A DNA stretch of 17,978 bases. Origin: Porticoccaceae bacterium (lineage in GTDB: Bacteria; Pseudomonadota; Gammaproteobacteria; Pseudomonadales; Porticoccaceae). The position numbers were made by a program, and so were the translations under genes. This document shows, piece after piece, positions 5,988 to 13,999 of the stretch. The stretch is from assembly GCA_023255165.1 (NCBI GenBank), contig JALRJD010000149.1, forward strand, positions 1-17,978. Reading direction: 5' to 3'. The stretch's first letter is position 1, and each line of letters begins with the position of its first letter. The notes beneath the pieces were generated by a model that worked only from the letters and a program-made list of their open reading frames with translations, did not search any database and was not told where the DNA came from.

Positions 5988-7946
5988 CTACTGTTGCGGG
6001 CTCTCTTCTTGCGGGCTTTCTTGTTGCGGGCTCTGTTCTTGCGAGCCTCTGGTCATAAACTCATCGAGCCGTGGCTGAATGCGACCGGCTTCTTTGCTCT
6101 CAAAGTCACGCTTGATCAGATGCTGGTATTTTACATCGGACAAATTGCGTGCATCTTCCGCTGAACGAATAATGGTTGGGCGAATAAACATCATCAGCAC
6201 CGACTGCGACTTGCTGTTGTCGGTGGAGCGAAACAGTCGCCCGAGCAGAGGAATGTCACCAAGCAGCGGCACCTTGGTGGCACTGCCGTTGGTCTGGTCT
6301 TCGATCAAGCCACCGAGAATCAACAGCTCGCCATCCTGAATCAGCACATTGGTCTGCATGGTGCTCTTTGAGGTGGTCTGCAGGCCAGGCTCGCCACTTT
6401 TTACCTTGGAGGATTCCTGCTCGATCTCAAGGCGCACCGAATCACCTTTGCTGATCTGCGGCTTGACCTTGAGCTTAACGCCAACCTCTTCACGGTTAAT
6501 GGTGGTAAAGGGGTTGCTGCTACCATTGTTGCTGCTGGTAAAGCTGCCGGTCTGGAATGGCACCTCTTCACCCACGGTCAGAGTTGCCTCTTCATTATCC
6601 AGAGTCACCACCGACGGGGTTGAAAGAATCTTGGTGCTGCCGTCGGTTTTCAGTGCCTGGATTAAAACGCCGATGCCCTTGCCGGTCAGCGGATCGAAAT
6701 CCCCGGCCACCGCAATGGTGGTTGCCGCGGTTCCCAGCACATTACCGATGGCCGCGGTATCCGCATCGCTGATATTGCCGTCAGCGCCGGTGCCGAGAAC
6801 AGTGGTCAACAGGTTGTCAAACTTGGTCAGGTAGCCGCCGCGATCTTTGCTGGTGTAGGCAAGCTGAGTGCTCAGACGCTTGGCCTGATCTTCCGACAGC
6901 TCGGCGATAACCGCTTCGATCAGCACCTGTGGTCGCGAGCGATCGAGCTGCGTGACGACATTTTTAATTTCCCGAATCACCGCGGTAGGCGCGGCGACAA
7001 TCAGTGCATTGTTAAGTTCGTCGGTCTGAATCTGATAGGCGGATTTCGCTTTCTTGTCCGCTGATGCCTCGCCGGCCAGCTGCAGGAAAATATCCGACTG
7101 CAACATACCTTCGATAATAGGTTTGATTTCTGCGGCGCGGGAGTAGTCGAGATAGATAACTTCGACACTGCCCTTTTTGGTCGACGGCTGATCGAGAGTC
7201 TTGAGCATGGTCTTAAAGGCGCGGCGCGCAGCGCTGGGGCCGCTGACAATCACCCGGTTGTTCATGCCATCTTCAACCAGCGACAACTCCTGCTTCTGCA
7301 GTTGCTTTAGCTGCCCGGCAATATGCACCGCTTCACCAGCGGAGATATGCTCCAGAGAAATCACCTCGACGGCGCTAAGATTTGGATCGTCGAGTTCGGC
7401 GATCAATTGCTCGAGCAAGACGATATTGGATTTCACATCGGTGACGACCATCGAGTTGCTCTGGGCAAAAGCATTGAGCCGCGCACCCGAACTCATGACA
7501 GGCTTCAGCACAGGCACCAGTGTGGCAACCTGCACATGATCAATTTTAATCACCTTGGTAATCAGCTCATTTTCGCCCGAGCCGCCGGCAAAATTAAACG
7601 CCTGATTAAATGGCAACACTCGCGTGACCACGCCGTCTTCGACCGCCTGAAAACCCTGCACCTGAATCGCCGACAGCACCGCTTGATAGAGCAGATCGGA
7701 ATCGATCGCCTCGGGAGCAATAATGGTGACCTTGCCCTTTACACGCGGATCCAGCACAAACGATTTGCCGGTAATTTCCGCCACGCTTTCAATCACGCTG
7801 CGGATATCGGCATCGCGGAAATTAATCCGCACCACTTCGCCAGCACTAAGCTCGGCAATATTGCCTAGAACAAGACCCAGCACTGCGGCCAGACGAATAG
7901 CTATTTTGGCAAAACCTTTCTTCTGGCCTGTCATTATTTTTCTCAT
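5988..7946 (-). CDS. gspD: Type II secretion outer-membrane secretin GspD
   Basis: This 652-residue secretin precursor has a Sec signal peptide (about 1-36, hydrophobic core IRLAAVLGLVLG, no lipobox). It is followed by the N0 (about 37-110), N1 (128-190), N2 (193-253) and N3 (260-337) periplasmic rings and the secretin channel (about 437-592), with ILGGLI (543-548) and the signature VPLLGDIPLLGRLF (559-572). The tail beyond residue 633 is a Ser-Pro-Gln-Glu repeat. A multimer of GspD forms the outer-membrane exit pore. ATG 7946 directly follows the gspC stop. The second ATG at 7934 has a GAGA purine run about 9 nt upstream and could be the true start; both leave a usable signal peptide. The pilotin (GspS) is not encoded here. 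Confidence 0.96.
   Translation of the reverse strand: MRKIMTGQKKGFAKIAIRLAAVLGLVLGNIAELSAGEVVRINFRDADIRSVIESVAEITGKSFVLDPRVKGKVTIIAPEAIDSDLLYQAVLSAIQVQGFQAVEDGVVTRVLPFNQAFNFAGGSGENELITKVIKIDHVQVATLVPVLKPVMSSGARLNAFAQSNSMVVTDVKSNIVLLEQLIAELDDPNLSAVEVISLEHISAGEAVHIAGQLKQLQKQELSLVEDGMNNRVIVSGPSAARRAFKTMLKTLDQPSTKKGSVEVIYLDYSRAAEIKPIIEGMLQSDIFLQLAGEASADKKAKSAYQIQTDELNNALIVAAPTAVIREIKNVVTQLDRSRPQVLIEAVIAELSEDQAKRLSTQLAYTSKDRGGYLTKFDNLLTTVLGTGADGNISDADTAAIGNVLGTAATTIAVAGDFDPLTGKGIGVLIQALKTDGSTKILSTPSVVTLDNEEATLTVGEEVPFQTGSFTSSNNGSSNPFTTINREEVGVKLKVKPQISKGDSVRLEIEQESSKVKSGEPGLQTTSKSTMQTNVLIQDGELLILGGLIEDQTNGSATKVPLLGDIPLLGRLFRSTDNSKSQSVLMMFIRPTIIRSAEDARNLSDVKYQHLIKRDFESKEAGRIQPRLDEFMTRGSQEQSPQQESPQEESPQQ
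5994..6053 (-). repeat. Four 15-bp tandem repeats at the 3' end of gspD
   Basis: Four consecutive 15-mers begin at 5994, 6009, 6024 and 6039. The first three differ at only a few positions and the fourth is more diverged. They encode the SPQQE / SPQEE tail of the secretin in frame, ending just before the TAG stop (5988-5990). It looks like a small minisatellite and copy number may vary between strains. Confidence 0.85.
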
Positions 7947-8807
7947 TTAATTATTCAATCCGAGTTTCGGTAACATTTTAGCCGACAAACTGGCGGCATT
8001 AACATAGATCACCACTTCTTCACCGTTGCGGATCACGGTGACAGGCAGGCTGCTCTCATTGGTGTAATTGGCCCATTGCGCCGGGTCTGACATCAACTCC
8101 TGAATGCCGGTTCCACCAATATTAACCACCACGTCGCCATCTTCGATATCGGCGAGACTTTTCATTTCGTCAGATAATTTGTTCAGCTTAAAGCCACTGC
8201 CGTAATTGTCCACCTGAACCGGCAGTGCGCCAAACATGTTGGCCATGGCAAAACCTTCATCGCCAGAGCTTTGATCACCAGAGCTTTGGTCAGCACTGTC
8301 AGCGGACTGTTCGGTCTGCATCACACTGTCGGCTTTTTGCAGCAGAATTTGACGCCGGGCGCCATTTTGCTCGACGACAATACGGAATGGTTGTATCTGT
8401 TTGATGACAACCGCCGAACCCAGTTTGTCGCCGATATGATAAACCTGCTCCGGGCGGCCATTAAAAGAAAGAGTCGCCAGCGAGGTGCGCTCGCTGATGG
8501 TGACGCCCAGCAGTTTCGCATTAACTGTGGCATCGGCCAGTTTGCCCAGATCTGCAACACCTGTATCAACGACAGCTGTGCTGGAGACACTGCTAAACCA
8601 ATTCCAGCGCAGGTCAGTTGCGGTGGCTTTCGCACGGGGAATCGCTTCGGTTGCTGGCTTGTCCTGGACAAACAGAGTTGCCAACAGAACAATCAATACA
8701 ATAGAGCTGATAGCCAGTACCAGATTGCTCAGCAACAGCAGCTTTTGCGCCACCGAGCCTGAAGCCGAGCGCCGCAACCAGACGCTGACGGATGCACTAT
8801 TTAACAT
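7947..8807 (-). CDS. gspC: Type II secretion inner-membrane protein GspC
   Basis: This 286-residue protein has a short cytoplasmic N-terminus, one membrane segment (about 22-46), and the homology region (HR, about 91-157; LLGVTISERTSLATLSFNG ... YHIGDKLG) that contacts the secretin N0 domain. A Ser/Asp/Gln-rich linker (about 165-185) precedes a C-terminal PDZ domain (about 198-275) with IEDGDVVVNIGG. GspC couples the inner-membrane platform to GspD and takes part in substrate recruitment. The start overlaps the gspM end by 11 nt and has a near-ideal ribosome site, GGAGGTG at 8812-8818, four bases from the ATG. Its place after gspM rather than at the head of the operon is unusual. Confidence 0.93.
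   Translation of the reverse strand: MLNSASVSVWLRRSASGSVAQKLLLLSNLVLAISSIVLIVLLATLFVQDKPATEAIPRAKATATDLRWNWFSSVSSTAVVDTGVADLGKLADATVNAKLLGVTISERTSLATLSFNGRPEQVYHIGDKLGSAVVIKQIQPFRIVVEQNGARRQILLQKADSVMQTEQSADSADQSSGDQSSGDEGFAMANMFGALPVQVDNYGSGFKLNKLSDEMKSLADIEDGDVVVNIGGTGIQELMSDPAQWANYTNESSLPVTVIRNGEEVVIYVNAASLSAKMLPKLGLNN
8263..8292 (-). repeat. 15-bp tandem duplication in the gspC linker
   Basis: Two adjacent 15-mers (8263-8277 and 8278-8292 on the + strand) differ at one base and encode the DQSSG-DQSSG run between the HR and PDZ domains of GspC. The duplication is in frame. Confidence 0.85.
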
Positions 8808-9348
8808 GCTGCACCTCCAATTGCGCGGTAACGTTTTTCACGGCGGATGCCGGGCTGTTAGTCTCCTGACTGCCCTGTTCAGCACCGCCTTCAGCGGAGA
8901 TTTGCAGGTTCTGGATCGCCAACCCCTGACAAGCGAGCTGATGGGCCAGCTGCAATATGCGGTTGGCATTGGCGCCCTCAATACTGAGCTGATATGTCAT
9001 CGACCCCTGCTCTGCCAGGTTCAGCAGTTTAAGTTGATTGCGCCGCACCGTGCGGGTGATGACATCGCTGTGACTGGCGCTGGAGATTCGTTTATCGACG
9101 CAGCTATTACCCAGGCGGCTGACGGTTGCGCTCTGATCGCGCAGCCACTGCAGATCTGTCTGCAAGGTCTGATAGCGCTGCTGCAGCTCGGCGGATTTTT
9201 CCATACCCGGCAACAGCATGGTGTAGATGGCGGCAAGCAACACAATTCCCGCACCAGCACTGACAACCACCTTTTCCCGCGGCTGCAATGCCGCAAACCA
9301 GCTACTGATGCCACTAAAGATTCCACCCAAAGAGCTCAAACCTTTCAT
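8797..9348 (-). CDS. gspM: Type II secretion platform protein GspM
   Basis: This 183-residue bitopic protein has an N-terminal amphipathic stretch with LQPREKVVVSAGAG (21-34), typical of GspM. One membrane segment (about 28-48) and a coiled-coil-like region (50-80) follow, then a periplasmic ferredoxin-like domain (about 85-182). GspM pairs with GspL in the inner-membrane platform and stabilises it. Its ATG overlaps the gspL stop in an ATGA arrangement (9345-9348). Its end overlaps gspC by 11 nt. Sequence conservation in this family is low, so the call leans partly on the position after gspL. Confidence 0.88.
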   Translation of the reverse strand: MKGLSSLGGIFSGISSWFAALQPREKVVVSAGAGIVLLAAIYTMLLPGMEKSAELQQRYQTLQTDLQWLRDQSATVSRLGNSCVDKRISSASHSDVITRTVRRNQLKLLNLAEQGSMTYQLSIEGANANRILQLAHQLACQGLAIQNLQISAEGGAEQGSQETNSPASAVKNVTAQLEVQHVK

Positions 9349-10484
9349 CGCCGATCCACCTTGCGCAGAGAAATGGTTGTCTGCTCGCCGCTCTCTTTAC
9401 GCTCAACTGCAAAGCCGGGCAGATCAAGGCCCTGAGTCTTAACAGCGGCCGCGTTTTTCAGAGTCAGGCTCAGGCCCGACTCACTGGCAACCAGTGTCTG
9501 TAATTCGCAATCACAGTTGGTCAGCACGGCATCCAAGCCGCTGAGGGCTTTCATCACCGGCCCCTGCAGACTTTCGCGCTGCCTGAACAGGTCGCCCAGC
9601 AGCTGCTCACCGGTTCTGCGAATCTCATCGGGCCTGGCGCGCTGCCCGAGGAAGATATTGCCAAACCCGGCACTGGCCTCGGCTTCAAGTTCGGCGATGC
9701 GCGTTTCAAGCTGGGCGTTGGAGAGCTGTAGATAACCAAAACCGAGCACCACAGTCAGTAGCAATAGCGCTGCGGTAGCGAGCCATGATTGAGGCGCAAG
9801 GTCCGCCGCAGCAGGTTTGAATTCGCCAGTCAGCAGGTTGGCCGACATCGGCATGGCGGCGAACTGCCAATCTATCTCGGCACTGTTAATATCGGCGGCA
9901 TCGCGCAGATCATCCGGGATCAGCGACGCATCAGGGGTGGAAATTGAAAGCCGCGGGGCAATATCGGCGCTGTCCAGCAGACGCCGCACCATCAGCCAGG
10001 CCAGATCCGCTGTGGCGGCAAAACCGCGATCACTGCCGCTGCGCACCAAAAACTTGCCTTCATGCCAGGCCATGCTGATGCGCCCGGGCTCAAATGGCAG
10101 CGCCAGATAATCTGGAACCATGGCTCTGGCGTCGACACCGGCATTTTCGACAATACGCAGCCACTCGCGCAGATCCTGTTTACTGACAACCGACACCGCG
10201 ACCTGTTTTTTGCCATCGTTTTCGATGCTGTTGTCAGCCGTGCCAGTTTGGCCCGTAACCGTATGACCAATAACAAAATGCATCTCATCGACCGGCTGCA
10301 GCAATCGGTCTTCAAGCATCCAGGGAATCAGTTCCGCCCACTTGCGCTGCGGCGCGGTGGGAGCATCAATCAGATGCACACTGACCCGCTGCGACGGAAC
10401 CCAAAGCGCCACTTCTCTGCTGGCGTCTCCACTTCCCGGCGGCCGCCGGTCGAGATGATGAAGATGATCAACAGATAATGTCAT
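9345..10484 (-). CDS. gspL: Type II secretion platform protein GspL
   Basis: This protein of 379 residues has an N-terminal cytoplasmic actin-like region (about 1-215), with KWAELIPWMLEDRLL, the dimer-like VVSKQDLREWL and FEPGRISMAWHEGKFLVR. One membrane segment (about 231-253), a short coiled coil and a C-terminal periplasmic ferredoxin-like domain (about 300-379) follow. GspL anchors the GspE ATPase to the membrane and binds GspM. The ATG at 10484 is chosen because GGAAA (10493-10497) lies 8 nt upstream. The in-frame TTG at 10499 would add five residues but has no ribosome site. A Cys-Asp-Cys pair in the periplasmic domain could form a disulfide. Confidence 0.9.
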   Translation of the reverse strand: MTLSVDHLHHLDRRPPGSGDASREVALWVPSQRVSVHLIDAPTAPQRKWAELIPWMLEDRLLQPVDEMHFVIGHTVTGQTGTADNSIENDGKKQVAVSVVSKQDLREWLRIVENAGVDARAMVPDYLALPFEPGRISMAWHEGKFLVRSGSDRGFAATADLAWLMVRRLLDSADIAPRLSISTPDASLIPDDLRDAADINSAEIDWQFAAMPMSANLLTGEFKPAAADLAPQSWLATAALLLLTVVLGFGYLQLSNAQLETRIAELEAEASAGFGNIFLGQRARPDEIRRTGEQLLGDLFRQRESLQGPVMKALSGLDAVLTNCDCELQTLVASESGLSLTLKNAAAVKTQGLDLPGFAVERKESGEQTTISLRKVDRR

Positions 10485-10520
10485 TGTGACGATTTCCAAA
10501 AATTGCTGGTGGTTGAGTAG

Positions 10521-11723
10521 TTAGTTGCCGCGCGCACTGTTTAGAGCAGCGTTATTTGCAGCCTCACATAAGGGACGCAGGTAATACGCATCAGCGTCCG
10601 ATTCATCTTTATCTTTGCCCGTGTCCTTTGCGAAAACTTGGCCGATATCGCCTGGAGGCTGATCCAACCCGTTGTCGCTCAGATTTTCAGGCGTAGATGG
10701 TACAGTTGTCACACCGGCTGGTACAACCGTTATCTCCCGCCGAATAATCGCCGGACGCGAACCACCATCGCGCTGCATCAGACTTTTCACCTCAAGTCGC
10801 GACATGCCCAATGTGACCTCAAGGTTGAGCTGAAAAAAATCCGACTTTACATCGACCAGGGTTTTCGGCCAGCGCTGGGCCACCGCCGTCTCGCCCTGCA
10901 TCAGCGCAATATCGATGGTTTGATAAAACGCCTGCAAGGTTAAAAAAGGTCGATTATCGATCACCAGATCGACAAACTCGCGCCCCAGATCATCACTGAG
11001 CGCCATCAACACCGGTTCCGGTGCGGTGTTGATGTTGATGGTCGTGGCCTGCGGCAGCGCAGTGATCCAGGGCAGCAGGCGCTGGGTCTCGGCAAAACTG
11101 TAGCCGGCCATCGTCGCCAGTTCAGACGCATCGGCAATCATGCTGTTGGCCGGAAATACCGGCGGATTAAGATTGCTGTAGTCCGCCGACTCGGCGCCAG
11201 CGGGACTGACCAGATCATCATTGTCATCGAGCCAATCAATCATCACCGGCACCCTGCTTTGATCAACCGTATAGTCAAATGTCCGCAGCAGATTTTCCCA
11301 TAGCTTGACCATCCCCATCGCCTTATCGGTGCGCTCGGCAGTCAGGCTTTTCTCGGTGTAGAGCGCAAAATTATTCATATTGATGCGCGACTGCATATCC
11401 ACCAGACAGCCGACAATGGCGCCGCCATCAACGGGCAGCAAGGGGATCGCCTGGGCCCAGTCCTCGTCGAAGTGGTCCACCGCCGGATCATCGTTTTCAG
11501 AAGAGATCAGATCCCGGGCCCAACTTTCGGCACTGATCGCCAACAGCACCGCCTGATCGCCATGCAGCGATCCGGTTGCCTGAGAGACGTCAATCTGATG
11601 ACGATAAAAAATATTGCCGAGAATCAGCGTCACCGCCAGCACCAGAATCAATGTGGCCAGCAGGGCGACACCACGCTGGCGGCGGTTATCAACTGTGCGC
11701 ACGCGGCTATTTTTCATTGCCAT
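10521..11723 (-). CDS. gspK: Minor pseudopilin GspK
   Basis: This protein of about 400 residues is the large tip pseudopilin. The prepilin cleavage site follows RRQRG, giving VALLATLILVLAVTLILGNI; the usual Glu at mature position 5 is absent, as is normal for GspK. The long globular part contains the helix-hairpin-helix-like segment around ITALPQATTININTAPEPVL that is characteristic of GspK. It caps the pseudopilus together with GspI and GspJ. The start is uncertain. ATG 11723 is chosen because GGTGA (11729-11733) lies 5 nt upstream; ATG 11717 and ATG 11735 are alternatives. An extended frame back to 11780 is open but would lie within the repetitive gspJ tail. The overlap with gspJ is 17 nt. 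Confidence 0.9.
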   Translation of the reverse strand: MAMKNSRVRTVDNRRQRGVALLATLILVLAVTLILGNIFYRHQIDVSQATGSLHGDQAVLLAISAESWARDLISSENDDPAVDHFDEDWAQAIPLLPVDGGAIVGCLVDMQSRINMNNFALYTEKSLTAERTDKAMGMVKLWENLLRTFDYTVDQSRVPVMIDWLDDNDDLVSPAGAESADYSNLNPPVFPANSMIADASELATMAGYSFAETQRLLPWITALPQATTININTAPEPVLMALSDDLGREFVDLVIDNRPFLTLQAFYQTIDIALMQGETAVAQRWPKTLVDVKSDFFQLNLEVTLGMSRLEVKSLMQRDGGSRPAIIRREITVVPAGVTTVPSTPENLSDNGLDQPPGDIGQVFAKDTGKDKDESDADAYYLRPLCEAANNAALNSARGN

Positions 11724-12429
11724 TGCCGTCACCATTGCCCCCTGATCCTGATCCTGTACCTGATCCGGCACGCGGATCAAAATCCAGTCCCGGCAGCAGG
11801 CGCGAGGTCTCGGCGCCGCTGGCCAGAGTGATGGTGATCCGAATCATTTTCGGCAGACTCAATGGGTCGTGGGCCTCATTGATCGGTGGCCAGTCCGGAG
11901 AAAACATATTCTCCCGCGAAAGCTGCTCGATGTTCACTGTGTCGACATTGTCGACCAGCACAACCCGATTGCTCTCGCCAGTCAGTGCTGAGGAGCTGAT
12001 TGGCCACGACAGTCGCTCCAATTGATGCTCCTGGTTAATGCGGTATTCAATACGGCTGACACCGCTGGGATTGGAGCGCACCATGGGCCCGCCGCCACGG
12101 CTAAAACGCACACCGAAGTCGCTGGGGTCGGTCAGATAGGCGCGCTCGCGACCGCCGAGGCCATCGGCAAAACCGCGCGGCCGCAGATGCATCAGGTCGC
12201 GGCTGATAATCTGCCAGGCGCGGTGCAACTGCGCTTCGTCGGCAAGATCACCGCGACTGCGCTCATTGCTGCCGAGAATAACTTCCACTGCCTGATAGGA
12301 CATCACCGACATGATCGCCAGCAGCATCAGCGAGATGACCGCCTCGATCAGGGTAAAACCGGCCTGACGATTGTTGCCTGCGCTACGCGCGTCATTAATG
12401 GCGGTGCGCTTATGAGTCTGGTCAGCCAT
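11707..12429 (-). CDS. gspJ: Minor pseudopilin GspJ
   Basis: This 240-residue prepilin-like protein has a basic leader of 24 residues, then the peptidase site G^FTLIEAVISLMLLAIMSVM with Glu at mature position 5 and an N-terminal hydrophobic helix. The globular GspJ domain includes HRAWQIISRDLMHLRPR and GGRERAYLTD. The C-terminus ends in a low-complexity Gly/Ser/Asn/Asp tail (about 216-240) encoded by short GGATCA-like repeats. GspJ is part of the I-J-K tip complex. Its ATG shares one base with the gspI stop (TAATG). Confidence 0.92.
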   Translation of the reverse strand: MADQTHKRTAINDARSAGNNRQAGFTLIEAVISLMLLAIMSVMSYQAVEVILGSNERSRGDLADEAQLHRAWQIISRDLMHLRPRGFADGLGGRERAYLTDPSDFGVRFSRGGGPMVRSNPSGVSRIEYRINQEHQLERLSWPISSSALTGESNRVVLVDNVDTVNIEQLSRENMFSPDWPPINEAHDPLSLPKMIRITITLASGAETSRLLPGLDFDPRAGSGTGSGSGGNGDGNGNEK

Positions 12430-12830
12430 TAGTTGCGCTCCACCAGATAGACAAACAGCGCAGCCCGATCCGTATCGCCACCCTGCAATCCCACCTTGGC
12501 CTGATAGCGATAGAGATCGTTGCCCATCGCCTCTTTGATCTCAAGATTCCAGCGCCACTTTTGATTGCCCTGAGTGGCTATGCCTTTGGTTGGACGCTGG
12601 GACTGGCGGGTTGGGGCGAGCCATTTTTCCGAATCCTGATAGCGTTCCAACAGGCGATTCCAGGAAACCTGCGAGGCATAAAACTGCTCGCGCAGGCGGA
12701 CGCGCTCGTCGGCATACTGCTGCACCAGATAGAGTGCGCTGCCCATCACCCAGCCGAGAATTGCCAGGGCGACAGCCACTTCAATCAGGGTAAAACCGCG
12801 GGGGCGGCGAGCGCGGAAAGCGTGTTTCAT
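12429..12830 (-). CDS. gspI: Minor pseudopilin GspI
   Basis: This 133-residue prepilin-like protein has a short basic leader, the cleavage site RPRG^FTLIEVAVALAILGW with Glu at mature position 5, a hydrophobic helix, and a small globular domain (about 40-133) of GspI length. It forms the pseudopilus tip with GspJ and GspK. Its ATG overlaps the gspH stop as ATGA (12827-12830). Its stop overlaps the gspJ start by one base. Confidence 0.9.
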   Translation of the reverse strand: MKHAFRARRPRGFTLIEVAVALAILGWVMGSALYLVQQYADERVRLREQFYASQVSWNRLLERYQDSEKWLAPTRQSQRPTKGIATQGNQKWRWNLEIKEAMGNDLYRYQAKVGLQGGDTDRAALFVYLVERN

Positions 12831-13369
12831 GGCGCCGACTTAAGCATAATCATCGACGCTGTCTGCTCGTCCCACTTATAGCTGTAGGTGAGCGGGCTGG
12901 AGGCAAAAGTCAGCCGCAACTCACCGGCGGGCTCCATATAGCCGTCGGGCAACATCGCCACCAGCGGCATCAGGGCGTTCTCTTCTTCCAGCAGCGGATC
13001 GTCGATTTCGTCGAGGCTTGAGTTGCGATAGACAGTCCACTCTGCGCGAGCTTCATTTTCCAGCGGAAAGGGTTCGGGGTAACTGGTTACAAACCAGTGT
13101 TGTCGAAAGTAGGCGACCGGCTGCAATGCCGCTGCCGGCTTTTTTTCGCTGGCGTTGTCGAGAATTCCGTAGGCAACCCCTTCCAGCGCCGCCTGCTCGG
13201 AGAGCTGATTGAGCCAGACCAACAGATTTTCCGCCTGACTTTGATAGCGGCGATCAAACGCCTGATTAATTGCAAACAGGCTCATCGCCGAAACGGTCGC
13301 CAAAATAACCACCACCACACTGATCTCGATCAGTGTAAAACCAGTCTGGCGACGCGGGGAACGGCTCAT
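12827..13369 (-). CDS. gspH: Minor pseudopilin GspH
   Basis: This 180-residue prepilin-like protein has the leader MSRSPRRQTG, then mature FTLIEISVVVVILATVSAM with Glu5. It has a beta-rich globular domain that includes the RLTFASSPLTYSY segment near the C-terminus. GspH is thought to link the tip complex to the GspG fibre. It begins one base after the gspG stop and overlaps gspI by 4 nt. The order G-H-I-J-K supports the identity. Confidence 0.9.
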   Translation of the reverse strand: MSRSPRRQTGFTLIEISVVVVILATVSAMSLFAINQAFDRRYQSQAENLLVWLNQLSEQAALEGVAYGILDNASEKKPAAALQPVAYFRQHWFVTSYPEPFPLENEARAEWTVYRNSSLDEIDDPLLEEENALMPLVAMLPDGYMEPAGELRLTFASSPLTYSYKWDEQTASMIMLKSAP

Positions 13370-13370
13370 C

Positions 13371-13796
13371 TTATTTTATGTTCCAGTTGCCCCAATCCTG
13401 ATCGGAACCCTCACCGCCCTGCTGGCCATCGGCACCCAGGGTAAAGATATCAACTTCTTTGTTGTGCTGGCTTGGATTGCTGTACTGGTAAGGCTGACCC
13501 CAAGGATCGACCGGCGCCTTCTCAAGGTAAGGACCGTTCCAGTTCTCCGTATCACCTGGGTTGCTCATCAGCGCATCAAGCCCCTGGCTCTGCTTGGGAT
13601 AACGATAATTATCCAAACGATAAAACTTCAGCGCCCCCTCAATCACGCGAATATCCTGCGCAATCCGCGTCCGTTCCGCCTGCTGCACTTTTTTGAACAG
13701 CGTCGGCGCAATCATCGCACCCAACAGCGCAATCACCACCACCACAACCATCATCTCAATCAGTGTAAAACCCGCCTGCCGTTTTCTATTTACCAT
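13371..13796 (-). CDS. gspG: Major pseudopilin GspG
   Basis: This 141-residue protein has the leader MVNRKRQAG, then mature FTLIEMMVVVVVIALLGAMI with Glu5. Typical GspG features follow: ALKFYRLDNYRYP, GLDALM, LEKAPVDPWGQPYQYSNP and the C-terminal DIFTLGADG calcium-site loop. GspG polymerises into the periplasmic pseudopilus. A ribosome site AGGTG lies about 9 nt before the ATG. It is separated from gspF by 203 non-coding bases, the only large gap in the cluster, which may allow separate control or higher expression. Confidence 0.96.
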   Translation of the reverse strand: MVNRKRQAGFTLIEMMVVVVVIALLGAMIAPTLFKKVQQAERTRIAQDIRVIEGALKFYRLDNYRYPKQSQGLDALMSNPGDTENWNGPYLEKAPVDPWGQPYQYSNPSQHNKEVDIFTLGADGQQGGEGSDQDWGNWNIK

Positions 13797-13999
13797 CTTT
13801 TATTGCACCTGTATTTTCTCAATAATTTCTTTCAGACCTGGCTCTGCAAACTACCTGGGCCTGGTTATCAAACGTTTTTATGGGGAGAGATTTCTCATAT
13901 GGCTAGGCAAAAACGCACGGAGTGTAGGGAGTTTACAAATTGTAAATGACCGAACGAGTACGTTTTTAACACCGCCATAAAAAAAAGGTCCCCAAAAAA
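13797..13999 (-). promoter_or_regulatory. 203-nt gspF-gspG intergenic region
   Basis: No convincing gene lies in this A/T-rich stretch. It holds a T-rich tract just after the gspF stop (minus strand, near 13979-13999) and a perfect 15-bp palindrome at 13932-13946. The gspG ribosome site is at its far end. No GC-rich hairpin precedes the T-tracts, so an intrinsic terminator is not supported. No -35/-10 pair with good spacing stands out. A role in raising gspG expression (internal promoter or RNA processing) is inferred from position only. Confidence 0.35.
13932..13946. promoter_or_regulatory. Perfect palindrome TTTACAA-A-TTGTAAA, candidate operator
   Basis: Seven-base arms match exactly around one central base. 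The dyad lies about 136 bp upstream of the gspG ATG and 53 bp after the gspF stop. The form suits a dimeric transcription factor. I cannot assign it to a known regulator. It could also be a chance A/T-rich dyad. Confidence 0.4.

Noticed and set aside
6349..6834. Open frame of 161 codons on the + strand opposite gspD
   Set aside because: The secretin domain on the other strand explains the coding constraint; the antisense peptide is low-complexity and unrecognisable.
8485..9435. Long open frame (316 codons) on the + strand opposite gspC, gspM and gspL
   Set aside because: It lies antisense to three confidently identified T2SS genes, crosses their junctions and shows no family-like motifs; it is a shadow of codon bias.
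13895..13978. 27-codon open frame on the minus strand in the gspF-gspG gap, with GGGGA about 10 nt before its ATG
   Set aside because: It is short, overlaps the palindrome and has no recognisable protein features; an open frame of this size is expected by chance. Only conservation in relatives would revive it.
13979..13999. T-rich tracts after the gspF stop as an intrinsic terminator
   Set aside because: The GGGGACC core between the T-tracts has no partner to form a stem, so a Rho-independent terminator is not supported.
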